A DNA stretch of 64,000 nt from Sedimentitalea sp041224545 (GTDB lineage Bacteria; Pseudomonadota; Alphaproteobacteria; Rhodobacterales; Rhodobacteraceae), in NCBI RefSeq assembly GCF_041224545.1, contig NZ_JBGFGP010000069.1, positions 1 to 64,000 on the forward strand, in the 5' to 3' direction. The notes beneath the pieces were generated by a model, which saw only the letters and a list, made by a program, of their open reading frames with translations, did no database searches and had not been told where the DNA came from. The position numbers and the translations under genes were made by a program. This document shows, in pieces, positions 46,431 to 54,775 of this stretch. How positions within the stretch are numbered: position 1 is the stretch's first letter; the number at the start of each line of letters is the position of its first letter.

Positions 46431-46462
46431 AAAGCGCGCGCGAGCCAATTCGCGCGCGTTTG
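46431..46462. terminator. Bidirectional terminator between leuA and the PA14-like gene
   Basis: CGCGCGCGA (46435-46443) pairs with TCGCGCGCG (46450-46458) around a 6-base loop. Rightward it is followed by TTTGT; leftward by TTTTTGG. It lies between two convergent genes and can serve both. Confidence 0.85.
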
Positions 46463-46467
46463 TAAGC

Positions 46468-47040
46468 TCATCGACCAAAGGCGCTGTTCGGTACCCAGCT
46501 GCGTTTCTGCCCGGTGGGACCGGCCTTCATCATCAGACAGGACGTGCCGGCGTTCTGATAATAGAGAATGTCGAGATCGTACCAGCCGGCGACCGGTGCC
46601 TCGACCTGGGTCACGACCGTTCCTTCACATCCCTGGATGCCCGAGAAATAACCGACCTGCTGACCGCCGATGCTGGCGTCCAGTCCGTCATTGGTAAACA
46701 TCTCGATGTCATAGACGCCGGGGGCATCGAACCGGTAATATCCCTTGATCCTGGCAGCGAAATACCACGGCTGCGTGGCGGTGAGATTGAGTTCGCCAAA
46801 CTCTTTTTCGCGATAGTCGAGGCCACGTAACGGTTCGCCGCGCTGCGGATTCGCGGCATGGATCTGCTTGGCCCGCGACAATGTCTTGAACTTGGTTTCC
46901 GAATAGCCATAGCTCACATCAAGACCGCTCTTGACCGACGCAGGTTGCGGATTGGCGGGGGTCAACTTCAACGGTGCGGCAACCGCGGCCGTACAGAACA
47001 CTCCCAGCACGAATGTCGTGCCGATCAGAAATCTGAGCAT
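46468..47040 (-). CDS. Exported PA14-like domain protein
   Basis: A 190-residue protein with a signal peptide (residues 1-22, VAA cleavage). Residues about 85-180 resemble a PA14 domain: YFAARIKGYYRFDAPGVYDI, MFTNDGLDASIGGQQVG and GWYDLDILYYQNAGTS, a beta-sandwich associated with carbohydrate or adhesion functions. Two Cys in the mature part (GCEGT and SCLMM) may form a disulfide. No enzyme motif. Monocistronic, divergent from mreB. Confidence 0.72.
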   Translation of the reverse strand: MLRFLIGTTFVLGVFCTAAVAAPLKLTPANPQPASVKSGLDVSYGYSETKFKTLSRAKQIHAANPQRGEPLRGLDYREKEFGELNLTATQPWYFAARIKGYYRFDAPGVYDIEMFTNDGLDASIGGQQVGYFSGIQGCEGTVVTQVEAPVAGWYDLDILYYQNAGTSCLMMKAGPTGQKRSWVPNSAFGR

Positions 47041-47368
47041 GGTGGTCTCCTTGCTATCGGCATGGGTCTCTTGCCCTGTCGGCTTTTGACCGCAACACTA
47101 GAGCCGCCATTTGGTTGCGACAAGCCCGAGATTGCATCCGCAAAACCGCCTGATGTGACGTCTAATCCGGCGATATGCCAGAAGACCCCGCGCGGTGCGC
47201 GCCGCGCACAGCGCATCAAACGCCCCCTGCATGGCAGAAACGGGCAATAATGCGCTGATCGATAGGAATTCGGACCTTTCGCACATCCCGGCACGGGCAT
47301 ATAAGATGCACGGCTTGGCTCGGTACGAGTCGCAGGCCCAATTTGCAGTAACCTACAGGACCACGTGC
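47041..47368. other. Divergent promoter region before mreB
   Basis: 328 bases between the PA14-like gene and the mreB start. It should carry the promoter of the whole mreB-mreC-mreD-mrdA-rodA operon. An open frame continues upstream of the chosen mreB start, but the encoded residues do not look like MreB. No specific operator recognised. Confidence 0.45.
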
Positions 47369-48415
47369 ATGTCGATCTTCGGAAATTTTGGCGGCATCTT
47401 TGCCTCGGATATGGCGATCGACCTCGGAACGGCCAACACGCTGGTCTATGTCAAGGGGAAAGGCATAATCCTGAGCGAACCCTCGGTTGTTGCCTATCAC
47501 GTCAAGGATGGCGTCAAACGCGTACTCGCCGTCGGTGAAGATGCCAAGCTGATGCTGGGACGAACCCCCGGTTCCATCGAGGCGATCCGCCCGATGCGCG
47601 AAGGAGTCATCGCGGATTTCGACACCGCCGAAGAAATGATCAAACATTTCATCCGCAAGGTTCACCGCCGCTCGACCTTTTCCAAGCCCAAGGTCATCGT
47701 CTGTGTCCCGCACGGCGCGACCCCGGTGGAAAAGCGCGCGATCCGTACCTCGGTGCTGAGCGCCGGTGCGCGCAAGGCGGGGCTGATCGCGGAACCGATT
47801 GCCGCCGCCATCGGGGCGGGCATGCCGATCACCGATCCGACCGGCAACATGGTGGTGGATATCGGCGGTGGCACCACAGAAGTTGCGGTACTGAGCCTTG
47901 GCGACATCGTTTATGCCCGTTCGATCCGGGTGGGTGGCGACCGCATGGACGAAGCGATCATTGCCTATCTGCGCCGCCAGCAGAACCTGCTTATCGGTGA
48001 GAGCACCGCCGAACGGATCAAGACAAGCATCGGCAGCGCCCGGATGCCCGATGACGGGCGCGGCGCCTCGATGCAGATTCGCGGGCGCGACCTGCTGAAC
48101 GGCGTGCCGCGCGAACTCGAGGTCAGCCAGGCACAGGTGGCAGAAGCCCTGTCCGAACCGGTACAGCAAATCTGCGAAGCGGTGATGACCGCGCTGGAAA
48201 CGACACCGCCGGATCTTGCCGCCGATATCGTTGACCGGGGCGTGATGCTGACCGGTGGCGGCGCGTTGCTCGGCGATCTGGATCTGGCGCTGCGCGAGCA
48301 GACCGGACTGGCGGTTTCGATCGCCGATGAAAGTCTGAATTGTGTTGCCCTGGGCACCGGCAAAGCGCTGGAATTCGAAAAACAACTGCGACACGCGATT
48401 GACTACGACAGCTAG
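47369..48415 (+). CDS. mreB: Rod shape-determining protein MreB
   Basis: Actin-like cytoskeletal ATPase that orients lateral wall synthesis under the inner membrane. The 348-residue protein shows the actin-fold phosphate loops (ASDMAIDLGTANTLVYVKGK, VVDIGGGTTEVAV) and MLTGGGALLGDLD. The start MSIFGNFGGIFASD is preferred to an upstream one because it matches MreB length and has AGGA nearby. The N-terminal amphipathic stretch would contact the membrane. First gene of the elongasome operon. Confidence 0.96.
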   Translation: MSIFGNFGGIFASDMAIDLGTANTLVYVKGKGIILSEPSVVAYHVKDGVKRVLAVGEDAKLMLGRTPGSIEAIRPMREGVIADFDTAEEMIKHFIRKVHRRSTFSKPKVIVCVPHGATPVEKRAIRTSVLSAGARKAGLIAEPIAAAIGAGMPITDPTGNMVVDIGGGTTEVAVLSLGDIVYARSIRVGGDRMDEAIIAYLRRQQNLLIGESTAERIKTSIGSARMPDDGRGASMQIRGRDLLNGVPRELEVSQAQVAEALSEPVQQICEAVMTALETTPPDLAADIVDRGVMLTGGGALLGDLDLALREQTGLAVSIADESLNCVALGTGKALEFEKQLRHAIDYDS

Positions 48416-48474
48416 GGCACCCACCTTTTCCTAGCATCGACCGCAGGTGCCCGCGCGCCGCAAAAGAGGTTCCG

Positions 48475-49377
48475 TTGGCCAAGGACCGTTCACAACGCGA
48501 TGACTATACGACCCCGCTGCGCCGCCTTCTGCTGGGGATCCTGTGCCTGTGCCTGCTTGCGATCTTCCTGGTCTGGCGGATCGACAGCCCCCGCGTCGAG
48601 CGATTTCGTGCGCAGGTCACCGACAAGGTCGTGCCCAACATGAGCTGGGCGATGGCCCCGGTGACGGGCGCCATCAACCTGATCCGCGATTTCCAGAGCT
48701 ATCAGCGACTGGCCGAGCAGAATCGCGACCTGCGGGACGAGCTGCGCCAGATGCAGGCCTGGAAGGAAGCGGCGCTGCAACTGGAACAGGAAAACGCCCG
48801 ACTCCTTGATCTCAGCAACGTGCGGCTCGATCCCCGCCTGACCTACATCACCGGCGTGGTGATGGCCGATTCCGGATCTCCGTTCCGGCAATCGGTCTTG
48901 CTGAATGTCGGTGCCCGGGACGGCATCGTCGACGGCTGGGCAGCAATGGATGGCATCGGGCTTGTCGGACGCATTTCGGGCACCGGGGAAACGACATCGC
49001 GGGTCATCCTGCTGACGGATGCGGCAAGCTCGGTCCCCGCGACCATTCAGCCCTCGGGTCAGGGCGCGCTGGTCGCCGGTGACAACTCCGCCGCACCGAT
49101 ACTGGATTTCCTTGAAAATACCGATCTGGTGCGGCCCGGCGACCGGGTGATCAGTTCCGGCGACGGCGGGGTTTTTCCTGCGGGTCTGTTGATCGGTCAG
49201 GTCGCCGCCGACCCGTCCGGGCGGCTGCGCGTCCGCCTCGCGGCGGATTACGAACGACTCGAATTCCTGCGGGTCCTGCGGCACCACGGAACCGAGATGA
49301 TTTCGGACCCCGGGAGCATCGTGACACCGCTTGCGCCACGCAACACGGCCCAATCAGGGGTGCTGGGTGATGAGTGA
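48475..49377 (+). CDS. mreC: Rod shape-determining protein MreC
   Basis: A 300-residue bitopic inner-membrane protein whose periplasmic part links MreB to wall synthases and activates PBP2. One transmembrane helix (about 19-37, LLGILCLCLLAIFLVWRI), a coiled coil (about 70-105) and the beta-barrel MreC domain (about 120-275) follow in order. The start is TTG, with AGAGG 6 bases upstream; no ATG fits. It overlaps mreD by 8 bases. Confidence 0.93.
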   Translation: MAKDRSQRDDYTTPLRRLLLGILCLCLLAIFLVWRIDSPRVERFRAQVTDKVVPNMSWAMAPVTGAINLIRDFQSYQRLAEQNRDLRDELRQMQAWKEAALQLEQENARLLDLSNVRLDPRLTYITGVVMADSGSPFRQSVLLNVGARDGIVDGWAAMDGIGLVGRISGTGETTSRVILLTDAASSVPATIQPSGQGALVAGDNSAAPILDFLENTDLVRPGDRVISSGDGGVFPAGLLIGQVAADPSGRLRVRLAADYERLEFLRVLRHHGTEMISDPGSIVTPLAPRNTAQSGVLGDE

Positions 49378-49906
49378 CATGCCGCTGTCACATACCTGGG
49401 CGATGCGCCTGTGGTTTCTTGTCCTGTGCGCGGTGATCATTTTTTTCCACTTGATGCCGCTGGAGACCACGCCGCGCAACTGGGCGCCTCCTGATCTTCT
49501 GATCGCCTTCATCCTCGCCTGGGCCCTGCGCCGTCCCGATTACGTGCCCGCACTCAGCGTGGCGGCGGTGATCCTGATGGCGGATCTGCTGTTTCAGCGC
49601 CCTCCGGGCCTCATGGCGTTGCTGGTGGTCCTGGGGTGCGAATTCCTCAAAAGCCGCGCCAACAGCCATGGCGAAACGAGCTTTATCGTGGAATGGTTCA
49701 ATGTCTGCGTGGTCATCGCGGGCATCACGGTTCTCGACCGGCTCATTCTGACGATGACATTGGTGGACAGGGCACCGCTATCGCTGCATCTTATTCAGAT
49801 GGTGCTCACCATGGCCATATATCCGCTCGCGGCCTTCGTGACCCAGACCCTTCTGGGCGTGCGCAGGCCATCGCCCGGCAACTCCGATGCATTGGGGAAC
49901 CGCTGA
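49370..49906 (+). CDS. mreD: Rod shape-determining protein MreD
   Basis: A 178-residue hydrophobic protein with about five membrane spans (from WFLVLCAVIIFFHLMPL to MVLTMAIYPLAAFVTQTLLG), partner of MreC in the elongasome. The start MSDMPLSHTW lies inside the end of mreC; the stop TGA overlaps the mrdA ATG by one base. Sequence is poorly conserved as usual for MreD, so identity rests on topology and position. Confidence 0.9.
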   Translation: MSDMPLSHTWAMRLWFLVLCAVIIFFHLMPLETTPRNWAPPDLLIAFILAWALRRPDYVPALSVAAVILMADLLFQRPPGLMALLVVLGCEFLKSRANSHGETSFIVEWFNVCVVIAGITVLDRLILTMTLVDRAPLSLHLIQMVLTMAIYPLAAFVTQTLLGVRRPSPGNSDALGNR

Positions 49907-51849
49907 TGCGACGCAACCCGAGGGAACTCGACTCGACACACCGCCAGATGAGCCGCAGAACGCTGCTTCTGGGGGGTGCACAGTTGGCGTTGGTCGGTGC
50001 GTTGGGCATGCGCATGCGCTATATGCAGGTGGATCAGGCCGACCAGTTTCGCCTGCTCGCCGAAGAGAACCGGGTCAACATCCGCCTGCTGCCGCCCGCG
50101 CGGGGCGAATTGTTCGACCGCAATGGCGAGCAACTGGCGCATAACTCGCCGAGTTACCGGATCATCATCGTTCCCGAAGATGCCGGCGACGTTGACAAGG
50201 TCATCGCGGACCTGTCCCGGCTCGTGGAACTGGACGAAGAAGACCTGAACAAGGCGCTGACCGAAATGCGCCGCAGTCCGCCCTTCCTGCCGATCACCCT
50301 CGCCGATCAGGTCAGTTGGGAAGACATCAGCAAGATCGCCGTAAACGCGCCCGCCCTGCCCGGCATCACGCCCGAGGTCGGCCTGACCCGCGTCTATCCC
50401 CGCCGCGCGGATCTCGCGCATGTGATCGGCTATGTCGGACCGGTGAGCGACTACGACCTCAAGCAGATCGACGACCCGGAACCGGTATTGCGGATCCCGC
50501 GGTTCCAGATCGGCAAGGTCGGGCTGGAAGCCAAGCGCGAAGACGTGTTGCGTGGCAAGGCCGGTGCCAAGCGGGTCGAGGTCAATGCCACGGGCCGGGT
50601 GATGCGCGAACTGGACCGGCGCGAGGGTCAGTCGGGTGCCGATCTGCAACTCACCGTCGATGCCGACCTGCAAGGATATGTACAGGCACGGCTGGGCGAA
50701 GAAAGCGCCGCCGCCGTTGTCATCGACTGCGAAAATGGCGATCTGCGGGCGATCTGCTCGTCCCCCAGCTTTGACCCGAACCTATTCGTGCGCGGCATAT
50801 CGGTCGCCGATTATCGCAGCCTCACCGAGGACCCCTATCGCCCGCTTGCGAACAAGACGGTGCAAGGCACGTATCCGCCCGGATCGACCTTCAAGATGAT
50901 CACCGCAATGGCCGCGCTCGAAGAAGGCGTGATCGGTTCCGGAGAAACCGTCTGGTGCCCCGGCCATCTCGAAGTATCCGGCCGCCGGTTCCATTGCTGG
51001 AAACGCGGCGGGCATGGTCATGTGGACCTGAACGCCTCGCTCAAGCGGAGCTGCGATGTCTATTATTATGACATCGCCATCAAGGTCGGGATCGACAAGA
51101 TATCCGCAATGGCCAAGCGGTTGGGGCTGGGCGTGAGGCACGACATCCCGATGTCGGCCGTCGCCGAAGGGCTGGCCCCCGACCGGGCCTGGAAACAGCG
51201 GGTTCACAACGATGTCTGGCGGATCGGTGACACCGCGAACTCCTCCATCGGTCAGGGTTACATGCTGGCCTCGCCACTTCAGCTCGCGGTCATGTCGGCC
51301 CGGCTCGCGACCGGCCGCGAGGTCGCCCCGCGCCTTGTCAAGAAGATCAACGGCATCGAACAACCCAGCGGTGCCGGTGACTCGCTTGGCATGAACGAAA
51401 ACCATCTGCGGCAGGTACGCAGGGGCATGTATGACGTCTGCAACGACCGGCGCGGCACGGCCTATCGCAGCCGCATCATAGAAGACAGCTATCGCATGGC
51501 CGGCAAGACCGGCACCAGCCAGGTGCGCAACATCACCAAGGCCGAGCGTGCGGCGGGTGTCATAAGCAACAGCGACCTGCCGTGGGAACGGCGCGATCAT
51601 GCGCTCTTCGTGTGTTTCGCACCCTACGACAATCCGCGCTACGCGGTATCCGTCATCGTCGAACATGGCGGCGGCGGATCGACCGCAGCGGCCCCGATCG
51701 CACGCGATGTCATGTTGCAGGCCCTGTATGGCGACACCCCGCCCCTGTCGGCCTACCCCGCAGCGGATCGCAGCAAGATCAAGGCCCAGCAAGAACGCCT
51801 GCACCGGGATTACCCCGGCGTCAGTGCCCCGGTGAGCGACCGCGCATGA
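49906..51849 (+). CDS. mrdA: Penicillin-binding protein 2 (elongasome transpeptidase)
   Basis: Cross-links new glycan strands during cell elongation. The 647-residue class B PBP has an N-terminal anchor (about 20-38), a dimerisation/pedestal domain (60-230) and a transpeptidase domain with STFK (Ser327, Lys330), SCD in place of SxN, and KTGTS. The anchor is preceded by MSRRTLLLGG, a twin-arginine-like sequence unusual in E. coli PBP2. Start overlaps mreD by one base; the stop overlaps rodA by 4 bases. Confidence 0.95.
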   Translation: MRRNPRELDSTHRQMSRRTLLLGGAQLALVGALGMRMRYMQVDQADQFRLLAEENRVNIRLLPPARGELFDRNGEQLAHNSPSYRIIIVPEDAGDVDKVIADLSRLVELDEEDLNKALTEMRRSPPFLPITLADQVSWEDISKIAVNAPALPGITPEVGLTRVYPRRADLAHVIGYVGPVSDYDLKQIDDPEPVLRIPRFQIGKVGLEAKREDVLRGKAGAKRVEVNATGRVMRELDRREGQSGADLQLTVDADLQGYVQARLGEESAAAVVIDCENGDLRAICSSPSFDPNLFVRGISVADYRSLTEDPYRPLANKTVQGTYPPGSTFKMITAMAALEEGVIGSGETVWCPGHLEVSGRRFHCWKRGGHGHVDLNASLKRSCDVYYYDIAIKVGIDKISAMAKRLGLGVRHDIPMSAVAEGLAPDRAWKQRVHNDVWRIGDTANSSIGQGYMLASPLQLAVMSARLATGREVAPRLVKKINGIEQPSGAGDSLGMNENHLRQVRRGMYDVCNDRRGTAYRSRIIEDSYRMAGKTGTSQVRNITKAERAAGVISNSDLPWERRDHALFVCFAPYDNPRYAVSVIVEHGGGGSTAAAPIARDVMLQALYGDTPPLSAYPAADRSKIKAQQERLHRDYPGVSAPVSDRA

Positions 51850-52997
51850 GTTATCTTGAGCACAACGTCAAATCGACCCCGACCGGTCCGCGCAAGATGC
51901 TGCACATGAACTGGCCTCTGACTCTGCTGCTGATCAGCGTGGCGAGCGTCGGGTTCCTGATGCTCTATTCGGTTGCCGGAGGGTCTTTTCAGCCCTGGGC
52001 GGAACCGCAGATCAAGCGCTTTGCCGTCGGGTTCGCGGCGATGGTGGTCGTTGCGATGGTGCCGATCTGGTTCTGGCGCAACATGTCGGTTCTCGCCTAT
52101 ATCGTCGGAGTCGTCCTGCTGGTTCTGGTGGCAACGATCGGCGAAGAGGGCAAGGGCGCGCAACGCTGGATCAATCTCGGGTTCATGCGCCTGCAGCCGT
52201 CGGAGCTCATGAAAATCGCGCTGGTGATGGTGCTGGCTGCCTATTACGACTGGCTCCCCGCGAAACGGACATCGCACCCGTTCTGGGTCATGATCCCGGT
52301 GGCGCTGATCCTGTTGCCCACTGCCCTGGTTTTGAAACAACCGGACCTCGGCACCTCGATCCTGCTGCTGGCGGCGGGCGGCGGTCTGATGTTCCTTGCG
52401 GGCGTGCACTGGGCCTATTTCGCCGCTGTGATCGCCGCGGGGGCCGGCCTGATTACCGCCGTGTTCGAAAGCCGCGGCACCGAATGGCAATTGCTCAAGA
52501 ACTACCAGTACCGGCGCATCGACACATTCCTCGATCCTTCGAGCGATCCTCTCGGTGCAGGCTATCACATCACGCAATCCAAGATCGCCCTGGGGTCCGG
52601 CGGATGGACCGGGCGGGGATTCATGCAGGGCACGCAATCGCGCCTGAACTTCCTGCCGGAAAAGCACACCGATTTCATCTTTACCACCCTGGCCGAGGAA
52701 TTCGGTTTCGTCGGCGGATTTTCCCTGCTCACACTCTATGCCCTTATCATCGTGTTCTGTGTCTACACGGCGCTTGCAACGCGCGACCGGTTTTCATCTC
52801 TGGTGACGCTCGGGATCGGGCTCAACTTCTTCCTGTTCTTCGCGGTGAACATGTCGATGGTGATGGGGCTCGCGCCGGTTGTCGGCGTGCCCCTGCCGAT
52901 GGTCAGTTATGGCGGATCGGCCATGCTTGTCCTGATGGTCGCCTTCGGTCTGGTTCACAGCGCGCACATCCATCGCCCACGCCAACAAAGACGGTAA
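51846..52997 (+). CDS. rodA: Peptidoglycan glycosyltransferase RodA (SEDS)
   Basis: Polymerises glycan strands with PBP2. The 383-residue protein has about ten membrane spans and SEDS signatures: LQPSELMKIALVMVLAAYY, KQPDLGTSILLLAAG and the C-terminal GVPLPMVSYGGSAML. The ATG overlaps mrdA (ATGA). It is the last gene of the rod operon proper, though a dehydrogenase begins 4 bases later and may be co-transcribed. Confidence 0.95.
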   Translation: MSYLEHNVKSTPTGPRKMLHMNWPLTLLLISVASVGFLMLYSVAGGSFQPWAEPQIKRFAVGFAAMVVVAMVPIWFWRNMSVLAYIVGVVLLVLVATIGEEGKGAQRWINLGFMRLQPSELMKIALVMVLAAYYDWLPAKRTSHPFWVMIPVALILLPTALVLKQPDLGTSILLLAAGGGLMFLAGVHWAYFAAVIAAGAGLITAVFESRGTEWQLLKNYQYRRIDTFLDPSSDPLGAGYHITQSKIALGSGGWTGRGFMQGTQSRLNFLPEKHTDFIFTTLAEEFGFVGGFSLLTLYALIIVFCVYTALATRDRFSSLVTLGIGLNFFLFFAVNMSMVMGLAPVVGVPLPMVSYGGSAMLVLMVAFGLVHSAHIHRPRQQRR

Positions 52998-53001
52998 TAC
53001 C

Positions 53002-53934
53002 TTGACCATCAATATTCTCTTCGCCGCCAAATCCGAACGCTGGGCCACATACGAGGCGCCGCTGAGCAGGGCTTTGTCGCAGGCCGGACTCGAATTTGAA
53101 CTGCGCCCGGATTTTCCACCCGCCGAGGTCGATTATATCATCTACGCCCCCAACAGCTCGCTTCAGGATTTCCGACCCTACACGCGGCTCAAGGCGGTTC
53201 TGAACCTCTGGGCCGGGGTTGAGGACGTGGTGCAGAACGAAACGCTGAAGGTGCCTCTGACCCGCATGGTCGATCACGGGCTGACACAGGGCATGGTCGA
53301 ATGGGTGACCGGACACGTGCTGCGCCACCATCTGGGGATGGACGCCCACATCCTTGGTCAGGACGGTCAATGGCGCACTGCGGTCCCTCCGCTGGCCGAG
53401 GATCGCCCCGTCACCATTCTGGGCATGGGCGCGCTCGGACAGGCCTGCGCCGCCGCCCTGACCGGGCTCGGATTTCCCGTCAGCGGCTGGAGCCGGAGCG
53501 CCAAGACGGTGCCGCAGGTCGCCACCTATCACGGCTATGACGGCTTGCAGACCGCGCTCTCAACCGCGCAGATCCTCGTATTGCTGCTGCCGGACACGCC
53601 GGTCACGACCGATATCCTGAATGCCGACACGCTTGCGGAACTGCCGCGCGGTGCCATTGTGATCAATCCCGGACGTGGCCCGCTGATCGACGACAACGCC
53701 CTGATCGCTGCACTGGACAGCGGACAGCTGGCACATGCGACACTGGATGTGTTCCGCGTCGAGCCGCTACCCGCAGATCATCCGTTCTGGGCGCATCCAA
53801 AGATCACCGTGACGCCGCATATCGCCTCGGCCACGCGCGAAGGCACGGCAAGCCAGACCATCGCCGAGAACATCCGCCGGGGCGAAGCCGGCGAACCGTT
53901 CCTGCATGTCGTGGATCGCGCGCTCGGCTACTGA
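53002..53934 (+). CDS. D-2-hydroxyacid dehydrogenase (glyoxylate/hydroxypyruvate reductase A-like)
   Basis: NAD(P)-dependent reductase of 2-oxoacids such as glyoxylate or hydroxypyruvate. The 310-residue protein has the Rossmann dinucleotide motif ILGMGALGQACAAAL (about 139-153), then RGAIVINPGRGPLID, LDVFRVEPLP and HIASAT with the catalytic histidine. The N-terminal fold is the GhrA type. TTG start 4 bases after rodA; the close spacing suggests read-through from the rod operon although the function is unrelated. Confidence 0.88.
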   Translation: MTINILFAAKSERWATYEAPLSRALSQAGLEFELRPDFPPAEVDYIIYAPNSSLQDFRPYTRLKAVLNLWAGVEDVVQNETLKVPLTRMVDHGLTQGMVEWVTGHVLRHHLGMDAHILGQDGQWRTAVPPLAEDRPVTILGMGALGQACAAALTGLGFPVSGWSRSAKTVPQVATYHGYDGLQTALSTAQILVLLLPDTPVTTDILNADTLAELPRGAIVINPGRGPLIDDNALIAALDSGQLAHATLDVFRVEPLPADHPFWAHPKITVTPHIASATREGTASQTIAENIRRGEAGEPFLHVVDRALGY

Positions 53935-53948
53935 CGTCGCGACACGCG

Positions 53949-54764
53949 TCAGGTCTTTTGCCACCAGACTCCGGTGTGGTCGATCTTGTGGATCTCTTCG
54001 GTGATCCCGTGTTCATCCCGGTAATCGTGGATCGCCTGCCGGCAGGCCTTGATCCCGCCATAGTCGTCGACGATGAGAAATCCGCCCGGTGCCAGCCGGG
54101 GATAGAGCGCCGAAATCGCCTGAATGGTCGACTCGTACATATCGCCGTCCAACCGGATCAAGGCAAATTGGGGCACGTCGAGCGCGTGCAGCGTATCCTT
54201 GAACCAGCCGACCACGAACTCGACCCGGTCATCCAGCAGATCATAGGCCTCGAAGGTTTTCTTGACTGCATCGACTCCCACCGCCAAGCGACCTCGCGTA
54301 TGAAAACGGCTTCCCTTGTCCGCCGGATAATCCTCTTCGTTGGGCGGTGGCAAACCCTCGAAACTGTCGGCGAGGTAGACCCGGCGATCCTCGACCCCGC
54401 GAAATTTGAGCACACCACGCACCATAGCCGATGCGCCGCCGCGCCAGACGCCGGTTTCGATGAAATCGCCTGGCACATCCTCGGCAATGACCCGGTCGGT
54501 AAGATGTGCCACGTTCTGCAACCGCCTGATCCCGGCCATGCTGTGCCCGACAACGGGCCAGTCGCGGCCCTGAAAACGCTTCTTCTTGTCAAACGGAACC
54601 GTCTTACCGCGTCGCACGATCTGGCGATCCGCGCCATAGATCATGTCCGTCAGACACCTGGCCATGAGATCCACATACATCTCGAAGCCCGGATCGGACA
54701 CGGATACCTTTTGCAGATCTGCCGCCGGTGCGGTTTCGGCCGGTTCCGTCGCTTGCTTGTCCAT
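53949..54764 (-). CDS. TylF/macrocin-O-methyltransferase-like protein
   Basis: A 271-residue SAM-dependent methyltransferase of the TylF/MycF family. GDFIETGVWRGGASAMVRG carries the SAM-binding motif, followed by LADSFEGLPPP, LIRLDGDMYEST and FLIVDDYGG with the metal-binding Asp pair. AAGGAG precedes the ATG at 54764; the ATG at 54779 overlaps the upstream stop and is possible. No antibiotic or sugar cluster is nearby, so the substrate is unknown. Likely co-transcribed with the M3 peptidase. Confidence 0.85.
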   Translation of the reverse strand: MDKQATEPAETAPAADLQKVSVSDPGFEMYVDLMARCLTDMIYGADRQIVRRGKTVPFDKKKRFQGRDWPVVGHSMAGIRRLQNVAHLTDRVIAEDVPGDFIETGVWRGGASAMVRGVLKFRGVEDRRVYLADSFEGLPPPNEEDYPADKGSRFHTRGRLAVGVDAVKKTFEAYDLLDDRVEFVVGWFKDTLHALDVPQFALIRLDGDMYESTIQAISALYPRLAPGGFLIVDDYGGIKACRQAIHDYRDEHGITEEIHKIDHTGVWWQKT

Positions 54765-54775
54765 CCCGCTCTCCT

